From Micropterus salmoides (lineage: Eukaryota > Chordata > Actinopteri > Centrarchiformes > Centrarchidae): a DNA stretch of 64,000 nucleotides. The notes beneath the pieces were generated by a model. That model worked only from the letters and a program-made list of their open reading frames with translations, did no database searches and was not told the DNA's origin. Position numbers and translations under genes: made by a program. This document shows, piece after piece, positions 1 to 64,000 of this stretch. Each line of letters begins with the position of its first letter. The stretch's first letter is position 1. Where the stretch lies: positions 4,845,191 through 4,909,190 of the forward strand of contig NW_024041039.1 in NCBI RefSeq assembly GCF_014851395.1, read 5' to 3'.

Positions 1-194
1 CACACAGCAACAATAATGTCATAATTTTTTGTGTCTGCCTGTGATTCAGACAATTTACAATTCAATAATTGTAATTCAGCTTGAGAAATGACGTTTTTTA
101 TGGAAGCTGACCCGAGGCTTTTGAGAAAGACAGCGTGTCAACAAAATAAGAACAAATTATCTTTAAAGAGTAACACCCAAGCAGGAACCTCTGG

Positions 195-849
195 GTCTGA
201 AAAGTGAAGCCAATGGGGAAGTGCCTTAAGCCTGCAGTTTTTCTAACAGCCAGCAGGGGGCGACTCCCCTGCTTGCAAAAAGAAGTCTGATTGCATAGGA
301 CTTGGCAAAAAGAGACCACTTTTCAGCTGATTTATTATCTCAGTAATCACTTTCCTGATGCGTTTATGGTCTCAGTCGCTAGTTTCAAGTCTTCTTCAAC
401 ACAGCATGATGTTCATTAAGTAAATTATTGTCTTTTATTGAGGAAAATAGACAATAAAGCAGGGTGAAGATATAGGCTACCTTGTGATTGACAAGTTGCT
501 AGCATGCCGACCTGTCAATCAGGATAGAGGGGGCTTATGAGCGCTGCTCCGTGTACTATTGACCAACGCCATTGAAAAAGCTTATTAGGAGTAGGCTGTT
601 TATTTTTCTGGTAAGTACGTTTTGTTTTATGCCTGATTACCACAAGCCAAACTTAGCAACCCAGTTAATATAACAGTAAACGTGAATTACAGATACACCT
701 TTGCAAACCAAAATAGCTAGCTCAACTGTTTCGTCCAAACATCGGTTGCAAAAAATCAAGATGGCGATGGGCAAAATGCCAAATTCGAGGCTTCAAAACA
801 GTAGGTGACATCAGGGTGACTACGTCCACTTCTTTTACACAGTCTATGG
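195..849. repeat. Dispersed repeat, copy 1 (ends ACAGTCTATGG)
   Basis: Aligns by eye with 15692-16231 over most of its length. Shared words include CCAGCAGG, TTTCCTGATG, TTTATGGTCT, CCCAGTTAATAT, GCTTCAAAACAGTAG and the terminal CAGTCTATGG. Copy 1 holds about 120 extra bases in the middle. No coding capacity is visible, so it is probably a non-autonomous transposon; the class is unknown. Confidence 0.75.
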
Positions 850-3360
850 TAACACCCTGTTTTAGCATTTAACACTTTCTCTGGAAAAAGAAGATAACGT
901 CTGTTGCAATTAACCCTGGATCAATAAATAATGCAATAAATTGACTGTAATGAAAACTCAAAAAAGTTATTTTGGGTTAAGCCACTCTTTGAAATGCTTC
1001 CTTATGTTTTTTTTCTGTTTGTTTATCACACTATTCTCTTGATAGATATCAGTATTTTGTACAAAAGTGAATTGAATTTTTAAATACACTATATGCTTGT
1101 TCTCTGTTAATACCACCTTCCTACCTCCTGTTGATCTTCCATCACTTCTCCACATGCCTCATCATAAAGGATGCTGCACTGTATTTTTTATAAAAAAAAT
1201 TTTTTTTAAACTCCTGACGGGTCCCAGTTGACAACCAGGAAACCTGGCCTGGTCCCCAGTGAAGCACATCATTTGGGCCAAACGTGCATAATAAGGGGAA
1301 AGGAAATTGACGTTTCATAGTGGCAAATGTGGGGAAAATGGAATGTAAATATAATGTCTCTGTAAATCAAAGGGTATCAGATGTATTCTTCAGCAATTAT
1401 TGCAAAAGTTGATTCACAGTATGATTAATTTAAAAACTGGTGGGATGTCACTTGTACACAAAACCGGCAGTGGTGAACATATACTCAAGTACTGTACATA
1501 AGTAAATCTTTTAAGGTACTTGTAGCTTAAATCTTTCCATGTTTTGCTTTTTCCATGTTATTCTCAACAGTCACGTCATCACAAAGCTTCTGGCACCTCC
1601 TGTTTTGCGAGGATGTTCTGCCGTGAAGCTTGCAGGGCGGGTTTGCACAGGCACGTCATTTACATACTCAGCTTTGATTGGGCATTATTTTCTCCTGTTG
1701 CCACTACAGTTGCACTCGTCAGTCCACAGATTGTTTTTCTTCTTCAAGTCCAAGCAGTTCAAGAACATTGTCCCGTAGAGAATATAGAATTAGGAAGATG
1801 TTGGCAGCGATTATCACCTTTTCCTTCATTTAATGTGAATTGTTATGATCAGGCAGACCCAGGACACAGGGATTTAGACCCAACATGACACTTTAGGCGG
1901 AGAAGGTTCTGTGCACTGTGTTTATTAGACAAAGGGGGGGAAGGGGGTTGGCAGTCCAGGGAAGCATGAATCCAACAAAAAAAGAGGAAACAGGAATCCG
2001 GAGATTGAAGAAATATTTCCAGCCGACAAGAGCTTCAGATCAGATGCTGTGATTTTAATGAGCTTTATTACTTGCTGTAATCAGCTGTTCTCCGAACCAA
2101 GTATTTAGCGTAACTCCATCAGCTGTTTGCTGTAAACACACCGCTGCCCGCTGCCTGCTATTTCCGAGCAATACATTTAATGCTGTTGTACAATCTCAGG
2201 CCGACATCGGCGAGACTAGTGTTGCTATCTGTTGATTGTGATTTATTGGTTTGGTCAGTAGTAGAAAAAAAAGGTCTCTACAGGTTCCTAGTTCTGCAGT
2301 ATAGTTCCTTTGGTCGGAACGCAGCTTAAAACAAAACATGCTGGGCATATTTGAAATGGCTGCAGTGACAGCAAGTCAGTAGGTGCGTTTGACTTCATGC
2401 GGCGCTGCGCAGCGTTGATTTAACGTGATGCTTGCTGGATATAAAACAAGGCATGCTGGTTAAGAATTGTGTCCAACTTTTGTCAGCGCTGCAAAACTTC
2501 ACCATGTCACATGACATTGAAACCTCGAGGGAGCAAGGCGGCTGCAGATGCAGAGTCCAGTGACTGCAGGTGCTTTTCTCAACTGGAACCACCTTTTGCG
2601 TGATCTCACGCAGGTAGAATATTGCTATGGCAACCAGCAGCGCTTGTAGAAGCAGCAGCCGGTAGCTCATTCAAACTTTGCAACACTTTATTGCCAAAAC
2701 ATTTGTCACCTCTGACATAAATACAGTCATTGGAAGATGAAGACGGGGTTTTTGGATTAAAGAGTAGCAGAACACGATCCACCTGGCCCCACCCCCCAGG
2801 TGCCATGGGACACAAAATGGGACTCATGTGAACCAAGAAACAGAATTCAAAGACTGTTGTGCCCACATCGTTACCAGCCCCGTCAACATCTCGGATCAAG
2901 CACTTGGCAGGTGGTCCAACTTAAAAAAATGCACTGTGGAATGTTCGGACACAATTGAGGTTGCATTTAAAAAGATTCCATATGTGGTCTAACGCTGATA
3001 CAGATCGGAGCTTTTTAAATGCGACCTCATTCTGGACACTCAGGTCGGAATTGGTTCGAATTTGTCACTCTAGAGCAGCTGTTGTCACATTTCTGCTGTA
3101 GACGGAGCCGCAGTGAATGAAAAAGCTTCACAAAAGCCATTAAACATGTGGCTCTCTTCCTCCTCTACCTCGCTGTCATTTGCTCATAAATTCCTCTCTG
3201 CTGAGTTATTTGCATGCTATTGTCCGAGAGTGAGGGAGTTGTGGGGCAGTTGTGGGGCAGTTGCGTTACAGCGCAAGAAACCGTAATGAAATGAACAGAA
3301 AGTTGTGAGCACTTCTCATAATTTAGCAGAATTGTGACCCGTGAGAGGACAATGAAAAAC
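850..3360. other. Upstream intergenic DNA, no gene seen
   Basis: Only short chance open frames. A small fragment of the ACT-rich teleost repeat (CTCAAGTACTGTACATAAGTA) lies near 1480-1520. No RNA gene or conserved coding word was recognised. Confidence 0.5.
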
Positions 3361-3500
3361 GGGAGACTCCCTATACAGTAAAATGCAGGGAGAGCAGGAT
3401 GATTGAACACAGGTGACACACATTAGGGCAGGTATTAACAATCAACAACGAAACAAAAAGACGGGAAACAAAGACGACAGCACACACTAGGAAGGACACT
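3361..3500. repeat. GA-rich dispersed repeat fragment
   Basis: Purine-rich sequence with ACAGGTGACACACATTAGG and AACGAAACAAAAAGACGGG. The same style and several words recur at 36955-37515 and 50630-51045, suggesting one dispersed family. The class is not determined. Confidence 0.45.
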
Positions 3501-5257
3501 TTTATCAAAATAAAAACAGGTAATAACTCAAACTAATACAACAACTTCTTTCACCAGGGAATCAGAGTGAGCTGATTGGTTGCGTCCAGGCCGTAACTTC
3601 AGGTTGTTTTCACAGTACATTTGCATAAAGTTGACATTTTCTTAACTTGCTCACATTGTGCTGCTGGATGACTTTTGTGTCCTTGAGTGGTGGTGAGTGG
3701 CACTAAAGTGTTTTTTTGTAGTTCGATTCATGAATGGCATCCTGATGCATCTTGAGCATTTGAGTCGTTATCTGTGAACAGGTTTTTGGCAGGAAAACAA
3801 CGAGAGGGCATCTGTCAACACAAAGGGGTTTCAGTTACTTGGAGAAAATAGAAAGTGCTGTCTTTTTCCGGATGGGACTCTCTTCCCCACTGTCTTTGCT
3901 GCTGACAAATAAAGTTCTGCCGCCATGAAGTTTAGTGCCAAAGCATCATCCGCTCTGACTCATCATGCTGTTTTAACACACGGCTCTATAAATAAGGACG
4001 ATCACTACACTGCACATTTTCAGCCTGGGTGGATCCGCAGGGAGCTGAACCCTGGCAGACTGAATCACTGCTCTGAGAGGAGGACAGGACGACGGGTCTG
4101 TCTGCTGGATGAAGTTTTTACAGCTTTGCATGTGATGAGGTACAAACCACAGATGAAACTGGAAGATTGTTACATCTCACACACACAAGCAGCTCCTCTG
4201 ATGGGATTACTACGGGACGTCATGAAAATTTAATCAGAAATCACTTCCTGCAGGTTAATCTGTCAAACAGAAAGGACACAAGGCACCTGGATTAATCCTG
4301 AAGGTGACCTGGAGAGGATTTTTTGAAAATACCTGAGACTGAACTGAACAATGTGGTTCTGTAGATTCAAATTATAGATCCAGGATAAAGCTGCTTCATT
4401 AAAGTTGCTTGTTTGATCTGTCAGAAAGTCTATAGATCACTGAATTAGAGAATTGGATCCTGATATTGGGGGGGGGGGGTTGTTACACGTCAAACCACAC
4501 TAATGGACGCTGGTGTGTGTTGGTCTTTACTGTCCACAGAGCAAAGTTCGATCAAATCAAATCAAATCAATCGATCCTTCAACCCAGAGGAAGATCTGAA
4601 GAAAGATTTCCATGGTTCAGACGACTCAAAATGGGGACTGTTAACAACGCAAGAACAAGAGGATTTTTAGTTTGTTGTCTTTTTAAATTGTCCTCACCCC
4701 CACATTCATGGTGTCCTTGTTTCAGCACAAACTCAGATGTAACTCTGATTTATCATTTTGTCAGTTTAACAACATGTATAGCTGTTGTCAGTGGAGAAAA
4801 ATCACATGTAAAAATGTTCTAAAAATGTAACTAACTTCTGTGACGGTTAAGGTTAGGGTAAGTTGGGGGGGCAGTCAACTGCTTAAATACAAACATCGCT
4901 AGTGACCGGAAACGCTAGTAGTGCTTCCAGTCACCCCATGGCGTCATATACACACGCGGCCTGGATGCGGCTCGCACGCACGAACCTGGGGGCGTATCCT
5001 ACACACGCAAAATGTGGGCACATAAACACACTAAATATGACATCCTGACAACAAGGAACACATATCAGCTGACTAAATTTACTTCACGCTGGCTCCTCAC
5101 AAGGACAAAGAAACTATAAATTTACGTTTCATAATTCACGACACATTACGTGTGTGACATGATGTTTTTATAATGATAGTTAATAATCTTATTAAATGTA
5201 GTTATTTGCTCTGTTTGTCTGTCATAGTCATCCAATCACTGACCTACGGACATGACA

Positions 5258-5303
<46 letters not shown>

Positions 5304-5430
5304 ACAAAACACACACACACACAACATATGCCACAATTCTGGCATCATCCTTGGAAATAAATGGAAGTAACTGGAGGCAAGGTTGAAGCGTAGGAGGGCC
5401 AGCAGAAATGTGCATTTGTGTATGCATCTA

Positions 5431-5461
<31 letters not shown>

Positions 5462-6710
5462 TTGAGTGTGCGTCTCCTAGCAACCAACACACTTCACTCT
5501 CTGCCTGTGTTGAGCCGACAGAGCAGAGCTGCAGCGCTCTGAGGAATCTGTACTGACATTCAACAGGTGTGTCAAACTCTGGGTACTTCTGTCTGCATCT
5601 CTATGACAGACAGACAAGCAGGCAGGTAGACAGAGATGCTAAAGTTCAAATATCAGACAGGACAGCAAATCTTCCGTACAGTCTCACAATGCATTCATAT
5701 TAATTGATGGATCCGTCCCATCATGGTTGTTTTCAGTTGACGCAGCTGTGCAGCTGCAAACATCTCCAGCACGCTGTCTCTGGCCATTTTTCTGTCACAG
5801 TTTTTCTGGCTGTGACTTAGGAAGACGCTGTCCTTGTTCTTAACACCGCCTACATCGCTCTGCTTGGCTCGGTTGTTTCTTCTAACAGGGGGAAACAGTG
5901 GAAACATCAGACCTTGCTGAACAAATCAGAGATGTGGGCAGCGATTCAGAGGCTACAAGCAACCTCCTGGTGGCGCTGCACTATAGAAAAGGTCAAGAGC
6001 TTACAGAACATCATTCATCAGGAAACGCATTTCTTCCTTTGTCCACCCTTCCACTCTGCAAATATCATCTCTCCGTCCTTCAACATGTCCATTTGTGTTT
6101 TAATCATTTATTTTTAAACTTTTCTATCTGTTTTTCTGTTCTATTTAATCCACCTTCTTTCTAGTGATCCATCCAGATCAGAGTCATAGCTGCCACTATT
6201 TTAACTTTTAGGCCAAATAAAATAAAAATGCATCATTTCTCCACCAGAATATTATTTACTTTAACTTACAAATTAAGCATGCATGGAAGAACTGTGTAAT
6301 CAGTAGGCCACTAATTATTGGGGAAAAGTGTTTCAGAACTTTTTATATTTTCCCAGTAGAGACAAAGTTCTGAGACTTTTATTTGAGTTTGGCTGGTTGA
6401 GATTTTAAACAGAAGGAATTTTCTCAAATGAACCATTTAAATAAAACCTGCAGAAAATTTAATTGAACACCAAACCAGTCTGGGGAGTCGGAGGGTGGGA
6501 GGTGTCGGAGGACTACAGTGGCTACGGCTCTGATCCAGAACTCTGTTCTTGGGTTCTTTTTAAGATTAAGTTGAGTTTTTAATGTTGTAAGCCTTCAATT
6601 TTAAATAACATTTAAAAGTGAAAAAATCACCCAAAAGAATGAATTAAAAACAAGTTTCACTCTTGAAGATCTGCAGTTTATTTAACATAATATTCACAAG
6701 GAAAAACAAG
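3501..6710. other. Upstream intergenic DNA with microsatellites
   Basis: No gene supported. Contains (AC)n at 5270-5323, (TG)n at 5439-5460 and a poly-G run near 4467. A 102-codon frame at 3925-4233 has a good Kozak context but no recognisable domain. Confidence 0.5.
5270..5460. repeat. CA and TG microsatellites
   Basis: (AC)n with small interruptions at 5270-5323 and (TG)n at 5439-5460, about 115 bp apart and complementary in sense, so the transcript strand could form a hairpin. Confidence 0.9.
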
Positions 6711-6724
6711 TATAAGCATCAAAA

Positions 6725-6960
6725 AAGAATCAGAATCAGCTTTAGCCAGGTATGTGTTCACATTGTTCTCGATGTGCATACACAGAAAAGGCATAAACAA
6801 ACAGAACAGCAGCTTAACAGGAACAGACACAAACTACAGTGTCCAGTACATGAACACACTCACCCATAAACAAAAAAACATTTGTAGACAGAAAGACAAT
6901 AGTGTATTTACAATAATATGTCAGTATTTACATGTGGAAGTGAAACTCACTTTTTCAAAT
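6725..6960. repeat. Probable dispersed repeat (AGAATCAGAATCAGCTTTA)
   Basis: Begins AGAATCAGAATCAGCTTTA and continues with GCCAGGTATGTGTTCACA, words I associate with a widespread fish repeat. It is AC-rich in the middle and non-coding, and lies about 500 bp upstream of prkd1 exon 1. Confidence 0.45.
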
Positions 6961-6999
6961 TAGATTGAAGACTTCAAATGAAACCAACTGCACCTCAGC

Positions 7000-7481
7000 T
7001 CCTACATCTCTCCCTTCATCCATCATCCACCAGTCCAGGAGGCTTTCCTCCCTCCTCCTCCTCCTCTCCAGCCACTGTTGACGTCCATGGCTCTGTCACC
7101 CGCATCACCGGTTTCCACGCTGCTCTCTGGTCTAGTCATGTAGTCATTATGGCTCTTGTAATTCCCTCTGTCTTCACACTCTGTCTCTGTTTGTGTCTAC
7201 ACGGTCTTCTGCGCATTTTCTCTTAGTTTTGTTGTAGTTAATCAGTCGTCTTTCTGTCGGAAACTCTTGTTTTTGCGCTTTTCTGAAGCTTTGGGGATTT
7301 CCGCGCGTCCGAGCGCCCCGCACCTCTCCACGTTTTAAATCCCTCTGGTTGCTCCACCTGGACCTGTCGGCTCCCGCTCCGCCGTTAATTCCCCCATTTA
7401 ATCACCCGTGCGGTCATCTATCATCGCCGTGACTCCTAATTGTTTCTTGGCAGAGTGGAAACCGCCGGGGAAAAGGCTCAT
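7000..7481 (+). promoter_or_regulatory. Probable prkd1 promoter-proximal region and 5' UTR
   Basis: This stretch precedes the start codon. GC and CpG content rise from about 7290, with clusters such as CCGCGCGTCCGAGCGCC, and stay high through exon 1, as expected of a CpG-rich TATA-less vertebrate promoter. No TATA box is convincing. A pyrimidine stretch ending in TTGGCAG at 7444-7453 could be a splice acceptor for an upstream non-coding exon, but no matching donor was identified. The transcription start site cannot be placed from sequence alone. Confidence 0.45.
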
Positions 7482-59348
<51,867 letters not shown>

Positions 59349-60791
59349 AGACGGGGCCACATGTGAAGAGATTCATCTCCGACGTGAGACAAGAAACAGC
59401 AACTGTGACAAAATGAAAGAAAGCACAACATTTAAACAAGTGAGGAGACATTTTAAAGAGCTGTTAAATGCAAACTTTTACTAAAATAACTTACAAAGCG
59501 TTATTAAAATACCAGTTTAAATTTTCACAGCCCATTAAACCAAATAAGGGTCGTTGTTTAGGATATATGGGAGTTTAAGCTGTGAACCTTTTCTATGAAG
59601 GTGCATTGCATTCACTAAAGGAAAATAAAATCTCATACTTTTAACTTAACATCTCATAATTACTTGGTCTATATCTCATTATTATGATGAAAATATCCCT
59701 GCAAGTTAGCTTCAGCTAGAAGCCTTGCAAGATTTGTGCCTCGTTATTAAGAGATGCATGTTTTGCCCTTGCAAGATAAGGATATTGTAACTTTTTTAAT
59801 CTGAATTAATAGTTTTCATAGTTATTTCGTTCCGTACTTACAAAGTGCTTGTTATGTAAAGGCCTTATTTTATATATTTTTACAACAGGATCTTTTCATT
59901 ACTGCATTTCGTAAGTACGAGATCCTTGTTTTGTAATTTCAAAGTAAGGATTTATACATATTTTATCTCATGATTATGAGATCGTTGTTTTACAAAGTAC
60001 CAGATAAGGATTTAGTGATTATGTTATCTTTGTTTCATTTTTGTTATTGTAATTGATTTCTCTATTTTTGTTGATTATTACAAATGAAAAAACAATGTTT
60101 TGCCCCTGTTGTCCCTTATAAACAAGTAAATAGTGATGTATGATCATATCTTATAATTACAAAGTATCTCCTAATTACAAGATATGGATTTTGTGATTAA
60201 GAGATAGTGATCTTGTAATTTCAAGTCATAATTTTAAGATAATACAAGCACTGATAAGATAATTGCTAGATCTAAACCTCATAATCAGTTCCATATATTG
60301 TTATTACAAGACAAGGATCCATAATTTCTGGATATTGATCTTGCGAGTTTGTATACAGATCTCCTAAGTCTGAAATGCATAATTACAGAATTAAAACAAC
60401 ATTTTTTCTTTGGTGATTGCAATGCACGCTCATAGTTTTCAGCCTTGACCCAGAGTTATTTATCAGAAAGGCTAAAAGTAGTACTTCTTTTAGACAATCA
60501 GAAAAATCAAGCTGCTACAGAAACTTAGCCTTTGATTTACATTCGTCCAAAACACGAAACTTCCCAGTTTGTGCCTCTCTTTTAATAATCACTTTTTCTA
60601 TATAAAACACTTTGCACTGATGATTACGGTCAAGTTATGGAAATAAGCCACAGCTTTAAATTGAATTAATCTTGAAACAGAGAGGCAGATCACTATCCAA
60701 ATTTTAGTTACTCTCACTTAGCCACAGAACATTTTATTACAACTTTCTTTTAGATTTGACCTCGTGTAAAATAAATTGCTTGTTCAATAAA
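59349..60791 (+). other. Probable prkd1 3' UTR with candidate poly(A) signals
   Basis: After the stop codon there is no further open frame of note. AATAAA hexamers lie at 59624-59629, 60770-60775 and 60786-60791. Without transcript data I cannot say which is used. The middle of this span is occupied by the AT-rich palindromic repeat field listed separately. Confidence 0.4.
59620..60375. repeat. AT-rich palindromic repeat field
   Basis: Repeated short words such as CTCATAATTAC, ACAAGATAAGGAT, ATCTCATGATTATGAGAT and TTGTAATTTCAAG occur in both orientations for about 750 bp. Several are self-complementary. It lies just downstream of the prkd1 stop codon and may be in the 3' UTR. Confidence 0.7.
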
Positions 60792-60799
60792 ATAATTTA

Positions 60800-63700
60800 T
60801 ACATTAATCAACAGCTCTAAACCGGCAACAAAGCTAAGAAAAGCGTCATCTTCGCTTTGCATCTTCATCTATGACAGAAAGGTTTTTTTTGCATGTAATG
60901 TGTAATTATTTAAAACTATAAATGTCTTCTATAAGATTTAAACTCTAGTGAGGACAGTTGATGTGTTTTATTTTGTAGGGTAGCAATGAAATGTCAGGGG
61001 TTTTATTCCAAAAGGACATATCCAAAAGTTCAAGTTAATCACACGAAAAAAACTAATGCATTCATGAAAAACAATTCACTATGATGATAAAGTACTGTAT
61101 GTTTCAGGTATCCTTTATTTCCTGAAAATGGATTTGTAGCATTTTGGAATGAAAATCCTCAATCGCTCAAAAAACAGTGCCAACAAATACCAAAAAAGAG
61201 ATAAATATTTTCGTTTGTCAGTATTTTCAGGTTCTGTTTTTCTGAACACTGTAACCACAGGTATCCAACACTGACAGAAATGTTTAGATGTTTTTGCATC
61301 ACTTGGGTTTTAATTATTTTTTAAATCTTTGTGAGATTTTAAGTTCACAAATCATTTAAGGCTGTCTGGACCACAGGGAGGCAACAGTAGCAGCTCCCCT
61401 TTTAGTGGGTGTTGCCAACTGTGGTTTAACAACAAAATGGCCGCCTGTCAGTCAGTCTGAAGGCCATTGAACATTCAAGTCTTTTTTTTTCTGAGAAAAC
61501 AGTTACTAACATATATTTTTAAATCAAAGCAAGTAAAACTTGCCTGTGTTTTCAAAAAATAGCATCGTGTGCCTGTTGTTTTCAATTCGACAATTTCACC
61601 TGAATGCTACGTAGCATCTTCTGTAAACATTATGAATGTTGTAAGTTTCTCAGCACATTTACCGTACGTATAGCCCAAATACACGCTGTTCTAACTTTAT
61701 ATGGGATATGTCTTAAAGGTCATGATCACTCTGGAAGCTTTTCTGATGTGCTGCATCTTTATCTCAAAATGTAGCCTAGTTAGCCTTTGGGTTCAACATT
61801 AAACTTTAGCTAAAGAATGTAGATTTCAAGACTTTATCAGGGGTCAAGTTCCTAGATTAGACAATAAAACCATATTTTCACTGTTTTCATTTTGGATAAA
61901 TTAGCCAATGCTAGCAAGATAACACCTTAACCGCCAGGGGGCGGAGCTAGATTCTCAGCACAGTGGGGGCGGAGCTTCATCACGGGGCCCACATGCGTCC
62001 GTCTCATAGGCCACTCTAGTCAATACTTGTGCTCACACCAGAAGTGTCTGTCCCCTCCTCTCTGGAGAGAATACCATTTTCAAAATAAAATACCCTGTAC
62101 AGACCCCCGATCGTATATCAACAATAAACACAGTTAAAGCAGACAAAAAAGAAACAGTTTAACTATGTAGCTTACTTAATCATAGTAGAAGGTCAAAATC
62201 AAGCACTAATCACTAAATGAACAAAATCTAAACATGTCAGCAAAGTTAGGCGGCAAAACGCTCTTATTCTGAAATGCTCCCTGTGGGCTCTGCAGATCGG
62301 AACGAAAGCAGGTCACAGAGAGATGTGAAGAAGTAGTAGAAGCACAAAAAGAACATATTAAAAACAAGTCATTAACGTGGGGCAGGCTGCACGCTCCGCT
62401 GCTGAAACACTTTGGCTTCCAGTGGACGTACACGCCGCCTGTGTCAGTCCAGGGTGATATATAAAAGCCTAAGTCCGTCCCCCAGAATTACCTTGATGCA
62501 CGAGGTTTGTTAAAATTAGCTAATAAGTCTTCTACTTGTTTGAAATACAAAACTTGCTTTGTGAATTATGATTTTTTGTGTCTGCTTAGAATATAGTGTT
62601 TTTTTATGTTATTTGTCATTCATGTGGTGGCTTACTATGCCTGTTTCATTAGATAAGAACGGCTGCACTGAGTGATACAAGTAACCAATTCACTTGTACA
62701 GTTGTGTCTACAAGTAATTGACTACACATTTGTGACCCACGGAGCGGGACTCCTGCCTAGCTGGGGCCCTGGGTCGGCCGCCCGCATGCACCCGCGCTTT
62801 CTCGGCTCTGTTTCCAGTGACACAGCTGTGCTTTACTTTATGGAAGAAGGAAAAAAACGCCTTATATGACACAATAAAAACTAAAAAGTTTTTCCATTTT
62901 TGGTTTGGTGGTCAGTATGTCATTAAAAATATAAAGATATAGAGTCATAAGGATAATTGCAAAAGAGAACTTGTCTTTATTTTATATATAACTAAGCAGC
63001 AAGTCATGTTAATTATAGGCTACGTTCCGTTTTCCAAATATAGACAAGAATATTAGGCATAGGCCTACCAAACACATATTTCATCTGCAACAACAGGCTC
63101 ACTTTTCACGATCACTTTTCGGCACGAGACCTGTATGTTCTGCTGTCCAGTCTTTCTGGTCACGTAAAATCTCATTTCAGGTCTGTTAACACCTTATACA
63201 GTCTATGATTAACAGGCCACCAAAACCGGGGATGTCTGGTCACCCTAATCAGCAGGTATGTTACCGTCAGCTTTCATCTACGGTAGCTCACCAACAAGCC
63301 CAACAAGTAGTCACTACATCACCAAACCTCCAAAAGCACCCATTTCACGAGAATTAACGACTCTCTTTTTTGTACTTAATGAGAAAACAGTTTACTCCAT
63401 CACTTTGTTACGTTGCTCTGTTTTTTGAGTATGGAAAATTAAGCTTGTTACAACCCCTCTGGCTTTCTGTGTTTCTGGCTTCCATGCAGTAAAATCTGAG
63501 AACATTTCATTGGGTTTTTTAATTTCAGATCATAGAACATGACTTCAAACCTTTTTCCAAATCATTTTGGCACTTCTCGTTTTTTCCCTCCTACAGTCTT
63601 TTTCCACCAGAACACACAGTGGGCGGCTGTAGTGATCACTGCAAATGAATTTTAAAAGTTTATAGTTTATTGCCCTTTGTGCTGCTCAGTGGACAGTAAT

Positions 63701-64000
63701 GGTTCAGAAAAGGCCTCCCGTCACGCTCTACAGGACATCTGTTTACCGATAAGCATGGCAAAGTTGAACCGCCACATTTTGAACTCCTCCCATACAGAGA
63801 CAAAGGAGAAAAGCATGTATCAAGGTTATTATATTATTATGATACTGCCATAGATCTGAAAAATAAGGGCTGTTTCTCTGAAGCCTTCATGGCCTTGTCT
63901 TCTCCGTGCCTGCCTCTTCAATGCTTCTGTCTTCTCTGAAACTGACATGGAACAGAAATGTCACCTGTCTCGTATGTTTCTCTGTAAAGGTGACTTATTA
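60800..64000. other. Downstream DNA, no gene supported
   Basis: Contains the repeat core at 62070-62420 and a terminal word of the TAGGGTGACC family at 63236-63248. A GC-richer patch at 62735-62830 has a short open frame without recognisable content. Nothing else was recognised. Confidence 0.5.
62070..62420. mobile_element. Transposon core shared with 30890 and 40916 elements
   Basis: Contains ACAGACCCCCGATCGTATAT, AACAATAAACACAGTTAAAG and GGCAAAACGCTCTTATTCTG, matching 41760-41900 directly and 31010-31390 in reverse complement. Terminal repeats are not clear in this copy. Confidence 0.7.

Noticed and set aside
3925..4233. 102-codon plus-strand frame with good Kozak context
   Set aside because: No recognisable domain, no splice partners and no codon signature; most likely chance in intergenic DNA.
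7444..7453. Possible acceptor before the prkd1 start codon
   Set aside because: No convincing upstream donor or exon; kept only as a note under the promoter region.
62672..62869. 65-codon frame in a GC-richer patch downstream of prkd1
   Set aside because: No recognisable sequence and no clear splice context; not enough to call a second gene.

Overview
The window is nuclear DNA from a bony fish. It holds one recognisable gene, a complete plus-strand copy of prkd1 (serine/threonine protein kinase D1, also called PKC-mu). Twenty-one coding exons between 7482 and 59348 join in frame to 2742 nt, giving a 913-residue protein plus stop. That is close to the roughly 912 residues of mammalian PRKD1, and every splice phase agrees across all 20 introns. 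Nineteen introns are GT-AG and one (intron 7) is GC-AG. A teleost source, probably a percomorph, is inferred from the compact gene (about 52 kb from start to stop codon), the protein sequence, and the mix of repeats: L2/CR1-type LINE remains, an L1-type fragment, many short non-autonomous DNA transposons and abundant CA/TG microsatellites.

Layout. Positions 1-7000 are upstream intergenic DNA with dispersed repeats and no supported gene. Positions 7000-7481 are the probable 5' flank and 5' UTR. Exon 1 (7482-7706) is followed by a 16.3 kb intron 1 filled with repeats, including a 123-bp minisatellite, a 1-kb G-rich array and several MITE-like elements. Exon 2 (24020-24158) is followed by a 9 kb intron 2 that carries a 500-N assembly gap (32587-33086). 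Exons 3-9 (33155-36434) are tightly clustered and encode the two C1 domains, the linker between them, and the acidic stretch leading into the PH domain. Exons 9-13 (36311-42986) carry the PH domain and the linker. Exons 14-20 (47063-57613) carry the kinase domain. Exon 21 (59118-59348) encodes the C-terminal tail with a PDZ-ligand-like end. Downstream DNA to 64000 holds candidate poly(A) signals, an AT-rich palindromic repeat field and more transposon remains, but no second gene that I can support.

All diagnostic kinase residues are present: glycine loop 587-592, Lys609, HCD 701-703, DFG 724-726, and activation-loop serines 735 and 739. The N-terminal ubiquitin-like segment, C1a, C1b and PH domains are intact, so this should encode an active, diacylglycerol-responsive kinase.

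I found no evidence of a novel multi-gene system. The points most worth a second look concern RNA processing of prkd1. They are the GC-AG intron, a 24-nt microexon, inverted repeats flanking the exon that carries the catalytic lysine, CA/TG repeats placed at the donors of kinase-region exons, and a LINE tail ending 30 nt before the last exon. A three-copy repeat family with a shared core and apparently different ends is also notable.
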